A DNA stretch of 64,000 nucleotides. It comes from Semisulcospira habei (Eukaryota; Mollusca; Gastropoda; Semisulcospiridae). The DNA lies in contig BTPG01000003.1 in the NCBI GenBank assembly GCA_036245525.1, forward strand, positions 187,279,033-187,343,032, read 5' to 3'. Position 1 is the first letter of the stretch, and each line of letters begins with the position of its first letter. Below, one piece after another: positions 45,252-52,400 of the stretch. The translations under genes were made by a program, and so were the position numbers. Below the pieces are notes generated by a model. The model was not told where the DNA came from. It saw only the letters and a list, made by a program, of their open reading frames with translations, and did no database searches.

Positions 45252-48200
45252 TCGCTATGCTGGAGACAGTGCTAACGGGAATGTTGGACCAGTATCCCCG
45301 CCTCCGCCCCCGTAAGACTTTTGTTGTCTTCATCATCTGTGTTGTCGGTTTTATCTTCGGATTGCCGCTCGCTTGTCCGGTAAGTGCAGTGATAGTATGC
45401 TGACGAGCAAAAGAAATGCTACATTATTCAGTTTACCGAAAATAATGAAAGAGGAGATCCTGCTGGAACTCATGAGGACCTATGCCTCTTGCTAAGACCA
45501 AGATTTCAGGATTTTATTTAACGTTTTTTTCACATCATCATCATCATCAGTCCCTTGCCCGAACTGGGCGTTGGGGGGACTGAAAGGCAGCAGCAACAGA
45601 CAGTGCTCTCCACTGAGTTCTATTTTGGGCGGTGGCAAGCAAGTCTGGCATCTCGAGTTCGGTCCATTCTTTTATGTTTGCGACCCAACTCTTTCTCTGA
45701 CGACCTCGCCGACGACTTCCTTCGAGAGTGCCTTGGAGGATAGTCTTGGACAAGGTGTTGTGTCGGGTCACGTGGCCAAACCAAGCAAGCTTGCGCCGTT
45801 TCACAGTTGCCAGAAGGGGTTCATGTGGGCCCACCAGGGAAGTGACGATGCTCCGTACATATTCGTTGGTCTTGTGCTCGCGGTACGAGATGCGGAGCAA
45901 CTTCCTCAGGCACTTGTTCTCAAAGGCCTGGATTTTCTTTTCTGAGTCTGCAAGCAGTGTCCAAGTCTCACAGCCGTAGAGTAGAATAGACACTACGAGG
46001 GACTTGTAAAGCCTGTACTTGATGGTGAAGCTGATGGAGTTACTTCGCCATATCCTGTCCAGCCTGGCCATTGCGGATGTTGCTGTACCTATCCTGATAC
46101 GGATCTCTGCTATGCAACTACCGTCTTTGGACAGGGTGGCTCCCAAGTACTTGAAGCTATTGACCTCTTCTAGCTTCTGGCCATTCATGTGAATATTGCT
46201 GCTGCTGTCGCTTGTGGTGTTGATCATCACTTTGCTTTTATCCGTACTGATCTCCATGCCATAAGACCCTGCGCTACTTGAAAGTTTGTCTGTCATGTTT
46301 TGGAGCTCACTATTGCTGCCTGCCATGAGGTCAATGTCGTCTGCGAATCGAAGATTGCACAGGGATCTGCCACCAATAGAGATTGAAGTATGGTGGTCGT
46401 GGAGGGTTTCCTGCATGATCTTCTCCAGGAATATGTTGAAAAGGACAGGAGAGAGCAGGCATCCTTGACGGACACCAATCGTCGTCCTGAAGAACTCGCC
46501 TGACCGATTGTTAAGTAGAACCGCGCTGCAGGCGTTCTTGTAAAGCGCTTCTATCATTTGGATCAGTCCCTCCTCTATGTTGAACGATCTCATGACTTGC
46601 CAGAGTCCGTCGTGCCAGACGCGATCAAATGCTTTCCTGAAATCAATGAAGTTGTGGTAGAGTTCGCGCTGATGCTGCAGATGTTTCTCGATCAGGACGC
46701 GGCAGTTGAAAATCTGCTCTACAGTGCTTCTTCCAACTCTGAAGCCAGCCTGTTCTTCTGCCAGCAGTTCCTCGGCGAAAGTTTTGAGGCGGTTGAGAAT
46801 GATTCTAAGCATTACTTTGCTAGGGTGACTTATCAGACTGATAGTTCTGTAGTTCTGGCACTGTTTCAGGTTTCCTTTCTTGGGGAGCGGGATCACTAGA
46901 GACTGTGTCCATTCTACTGGCCATTTCTTTTGCTCCCAGATCTTTTGACAGAGTGTAGTGAGGACCTTCGTTGTTACTTCTCCTCCATGTTTCAACAGTT
47001 CAGCAGGTACGTTGTCTATACCTGGAGACTTTCCTCCCTTCAGGCCGCGTACGGCTGCTTTTCACATATTGGTGATATTAGTCAACAAGCAAGAAATAGA
47101 CTTTTTTTTTAATCAACAACCAAATACCCAACTTGTTAATATCAAAGAATAGCAGTAATTAACATTCAAACCAACACACAAATTACTTATTATAATAGTC
47201 TACCCACCGGACTATGAATTATGATATTAAATATTTGAATTGCAATATTACTATGTAAGATGTCATCAAATTTTCTGCTAATTTTTCAACTGTTATGTTA
47301 TTTTGTGGCAACAGATTCGTTGTAATAGGACATTCACAGATTATATATGTTTAACAGAGATGGGTCTTAAACACTCGCATTTGATGTCTTTTGACAATTT
47401 TGTACTCCAAGAATTTAGTCTTAACTTGTATATCAACGAAGCTGTTTTTCTTGAACAAGGTGGAACATGATAAGTTTATTTTATATCATCTTTATGGAAA
47501 AAAATGTTTAGCACAGAGTACATCTCATGTAGAGATAATTGCATATTATTACAAACTGCTGAGTTTTCTCTATTTATAGTTCCCTTTTTTTCTTGTCTGT
47601 CACAAATCTCATTCCAATAAATTCCGCAGTGTGATGGTATCCCCAAAAAAATCTGTCCCTGTTCCTCTGGACATAATACAACTTATAATATGTTTTATAT
47701 CAAATAGTAAGTATTTTCTTGTTTTACATTCCCTGCCTTTTAGACTATATAGTACAGATTTAGAATCGACACAAATAAAAATGTTAAATATATCATAAGG
47801 TATAAGTTGAATATAATTTAGTGTCATGAGAATCGCATACAGTTCAGACGTAAATATAGAAAATCCTTTACCGAGACAAAAAGATTTTTTCACTTTGAGA
47901 TCCGCAATAACAAAGCCCGAAGAATCTAAGACAGACCCATCTGAGACCAAGTTGTGTCAATGTTACTTGACAGTTGTGGATGAGTTTTGTTTGTTGAATG
48001 AACACAGATTTCAGAAACATAAACGTCGTCCAGTTTCTTTCTGTCTTTATATTTTTCAGCTGGTTTATAACCAATTATATAACCAAATATGATTCAAAAT
48101 GAGATAATTGTCAGAAGACGCTGAGAAATTACAGGTGGATATGTTACGTGTTGTGTGTACCAGGGAGGGATGTACCTTCTGCAGCTGATGGACAACTATG

Positions 48201-49418
48201 TCGGCGGCCTCACGCTCATCATCATCGGCTTCTTTGAGATCGTCGCCATCGTCTACGTCTACGGTAAGGGACACACTGGTTGTCTCCCTCTACTTGTTGC
48301 TGCTGCTCAGCGGTAGAATCTAGGGCCATTGGGCAGGCAGTGTGTGTGAGAGTCTGAGATAGCGTTTCTGCTTGCTTCATAAGCGTAATTCTCCGTCACC
48401 TGGACTTAACTCGTTCAGCCCCGACACACCACAGCAAGACATGGCTCGAGCATGATAGTTCGAGGGTGGTGCCAGAATAGCTTGGCGCCCATAGGCGCCA
48501 AGCTATTCTGGCACCACCCTTGAACTATCATGCTCGATCTGTCTCTAGAATTGCACTGCAGTCCGTCAGAGGGCAACTCAGTTCAAAATTAGGGGATCTC
48601 GGTCCTGGGGCAGAATGTGTTAAGAGAGGAGCCGCCACTGCTGGCTGGTTTTGTTAGATACTCTGTTCAATACTTAACCCCTTTACTAAAATTGAAACTA
48701 CCTTGGTTGTACCCTGGTTCTGTCAAGACATCCACACGATGATCGGGCAAGACTGTAGCTGCATCGTCCTCTTTCTCTGTCGTCAGGCTGTACGCGGTTC
48801 TGTCAGGACATCAGCACGATGATCGGCATGAAGATGTTCATCTACTGGAAAGTCACCTGGATGGTGCTCAGTCCCATCACTATCATCGTAAGTGCAGCAG
48901 AAGCTATTTTGAGCGACCAGCCTCATGAGAGATCACTTGTCATTAAAGACCATCACTTAGGCGGCTGTAACAGCCGCCTAAGTTATGGTCTTTAATGACA
49001 GGTGACACTTTTTGCCATTCTAGGCGTCTATTGAGAGAACGCCTGCCTTTTAAAACCATCAGCCTCCTAAATGATAAATAAAATAAAAGTAATAATTACG
49101 GTATTTGTAATGCGCTTATCTTATAATAATTATAACTCTAAGCGCGCACTCACAACTCGCGCAAGCATGCGCACGCTTTCGACAATGACTCACGTACCAC
49201 AAATAGTGAAAAACATTACGACGGTCAGCTTGCGGTGGGGAGTGTGGTGATATAGTGCTAGAACTGTTGAAAGAGGTGAGTTTTGAGGGCGGACTGGAAG
49301 GAGGAGAGAGAGTGTTTCTGACGAAGAGAGAGTGGGAGAGTGTTCCAGGTGGATGGACCGTAGATGACAGGTGGTGCGTTTTGCCCTTCTATACTTCTCT
49401 TGAGAGAGAAACTGTCTT

Positions 49419-49461
<43 letters not shown>

Positions 49462-52400
49462 CGTTATTATATAGGCGCTTTTTCTCAATTTTTGGACGAA
49501 TCGACTCAAAGCGCCGCGAACTGAAACCCAACACGCACACTCACGTAACAGACACGTTACGCCATTTAAGACAAACACAGTACAAGACAGACGAAGGGCC
49601 AGTTCAGCTACTGAAGTTACAGAGATTTTTGATCGCTTGTATTTGAAATTTGTAAAGTGGCCTGAAACCGGTACCAGAGTATGGTGGGTGAGTGGGGGGG
49701 GGGGGTGGAAGAACCGGAGTACCCGGAGAAAGAACCCCCGACGGTCCGCCCGAATTAAGGGTGACACTTACCAGAGGAGAAAAGTCCGACGCCGGAACCC
49801 GTTTTCGAACCTCGCACCTTTGGCATTGGTGGCAGGCGCCTTAACCACTGCGCCACGGACCGCCCCAGTCAGCTTGCGGTGGGGAGTGTGGTGATATAGT
49901 GCTAGAACTGTTGAAAGAGGTGAGTTTTGAGGGCGGACTGGAAGGAGGAAAGACTGAGAGTGTTTCTGACGAAGAGAGAGTGGGAGAGTGTTCCAGGTGG
50001 ATGGACCGTAGATGACAGGTGGTGCGTTTTGCCCTTCTATACTTCTTTTGAGAGAGAAACTGTCTTTTAAGACCATCATTTCAGTGGCTGCGGCCGCCTA
50101 AATGATGGTCTTTATTGACAGGTGACACGTTTTGCCTAGAACGACTTCTCGTTAGAGAGTACCTGTCGTTTGAGACGACGTTTTCTTGCAACAACCAAAA
50201 CATGTAGATGCAGAAAACAAACCCTGCTGTAACAGCGCAAAACAAATAGCCCGCACATATCTATCGCAAAATCTTCAAAGTTTCAACGTGTTTCTTGGAA
50301 AAGAACTTGTGTTATATTTCTCGTTCTTCTTAAAGTGGTTTCTTAAAACAGTGGGGTTTTTTTGGGTTTTTTTTAAAATATTTTTACTGTACATTATACC
50401 CCGTTCTGGTCTATATTTGCTATATTACAACTCTCCGAGCCGCATAGCCCACAATCACACACTAGGACATATACACGTATGCTGTATTTCATGTCTTTAT
50501 GTTGTCATACAAAGTGTCATGATCACAGAGTGATTTTCGCCATCTTTTCTCTACAGCAACTTGAAAAACATTTTTCATCTCTTTGACATAAATTGTCGCT
50601 TCTTCATAAGGCAGCATATTGTTTAGTTAGCCTGCAACCGTGTACAATTTTTATTTAATCCTTGAACGTTAACCCCACTGCAAGAGGCAAAGAGCCTCAT
50701 GAGCCTCCCGCTGATGCGGGGACTCATGAGGTTCTCTGCCTCTTGCTGACCATGCTTTCGAAGACGCAATTGTGGCGCCTACTGGCAGTGAAGGAGTTGT
50801 AAACACATCCACATATCTGCTTCTTATAGCTTTCATTTTACTCTTGCTTTTTTTTTTTTTTTTTTTTTTTTCTCTCGTATTTTTAGTTCATATTCGTCTT
50901 CATGTTTGTGGACTATTCGCCGTCCATTTACGGCGACTACACGTACCCCGGGTGGGCGGACGCCATCGGGTGGATGTTGACCGTCGCATGTATCATCTCT
51001 ATACCTATCGTCATGCTGTACAAAATCAACAGGGAGAGGGAGTCCAAAACCTTACTGGGGGTACGTGCGTGTCAGTGGCGGGCGCGGGTCAACTATGGCC
51101 GACATCAGCCAGATGACCTTTTCTGCTTACTGGTTAATACGGGTGGTTTTGCGGCGAGAGACGCATGCGTATGCGAGCGTGGTGTTTAAATATGTGTGTG
51201 TCAGTCTGCCTATGATGAGACCTTTCTGATACGTATATTGGTAGTGATATATCCATCATCCATTGTGACGAACCGATGGCCTGAACAATACAGTTCTAGA
51301 CTCTACTGAGTAATGGTAAGGGATTCGAAAACGTTATTTCGGGATAAGTTTGGGGGCGAGGGAGTCAAAACGTTATATGCGGGTAAGTTGGGGTAGGGAG
51401 TCAAAAAATAAAGTTACTATTTTGGTTAAGTTTAGGGGTAAGGGATTCCAAAAGGTTATATGCGGGTAAGTTGGGGTAAAGAGTCCAAAACGTTATATGC
51501 TGGTAATTTGGGGGTAATGGGGTCAAAACGTTATTTTGGGTAAGTTTTGGGTCAACGGAGTCAAAAGGTTAGGGGGGGGGGGGGGAGTTATGTTGGAGGC
51601 AAGGGAGTCAAACACTTTTCTGAGTGCAAGTTCTTTGACAAAACGTAATAAGGGGGTAAGTGAGGGTAATGGAGTGAAAAAGGTTATTTGAGGGTAAGTT
51701 GGTGGCAATACGTTATATTGGGGGTAAGTTGGGGGTAGGGGAGTTGTTTAGGGGTACGGGAGTCAAACACGTTATTGGGAAAGGGGCGGGTGGCGGTTTG
51801 GGGGGGGGGGGGGAGGAAGGGCGGTTGGGGGGGGGGGGGGGGAAGGGTAACGCTATGAGACACTTTCGCAACTACTGATGCGGGGCGCTTGAATGAGTTA
51901 GCACTGACGTTATACATAGCCAGTAGGTATCAAAGTCGACCAGCAATACTGGAAATAATTTTCCTTTTAATTTACAACCTCAGCTGCGAGAAATAAATTG
52001 GCTGTGCTTAGTGAAATTAGTTATACTTAAAAGTGGATTGACCATGACAGTGCAAGGGTACTGCCAGATTAGCTCGGCGCCTTCCTAGCTGCCAAACTAA
52101 TGCGGCACTGCCATTAATCTGTCATGGTCAACGCATCTCCTGCTATAGCGTGTAATGACTGCATCGCCTAACCTTTTTCTTTTTCAGAAATTAAAACTGC
52201 TGACCACGCCAACAGTGTTGTGGGGCCCAGCGCTGCCCAAGTACCGCGAGTTGATAAACTATGTGGCGGGGTTTGAGGTCGATCCCTTCAAGAAGCGAGC
52301 GGAGGAGACCGGCACCAAAGCGGCCGTCAACAAGGCCTTCGTTAACGACACTCCCAGTACGAGTGTGAGCCGGACGCCCAGCAGAACTGCAACAATACAC

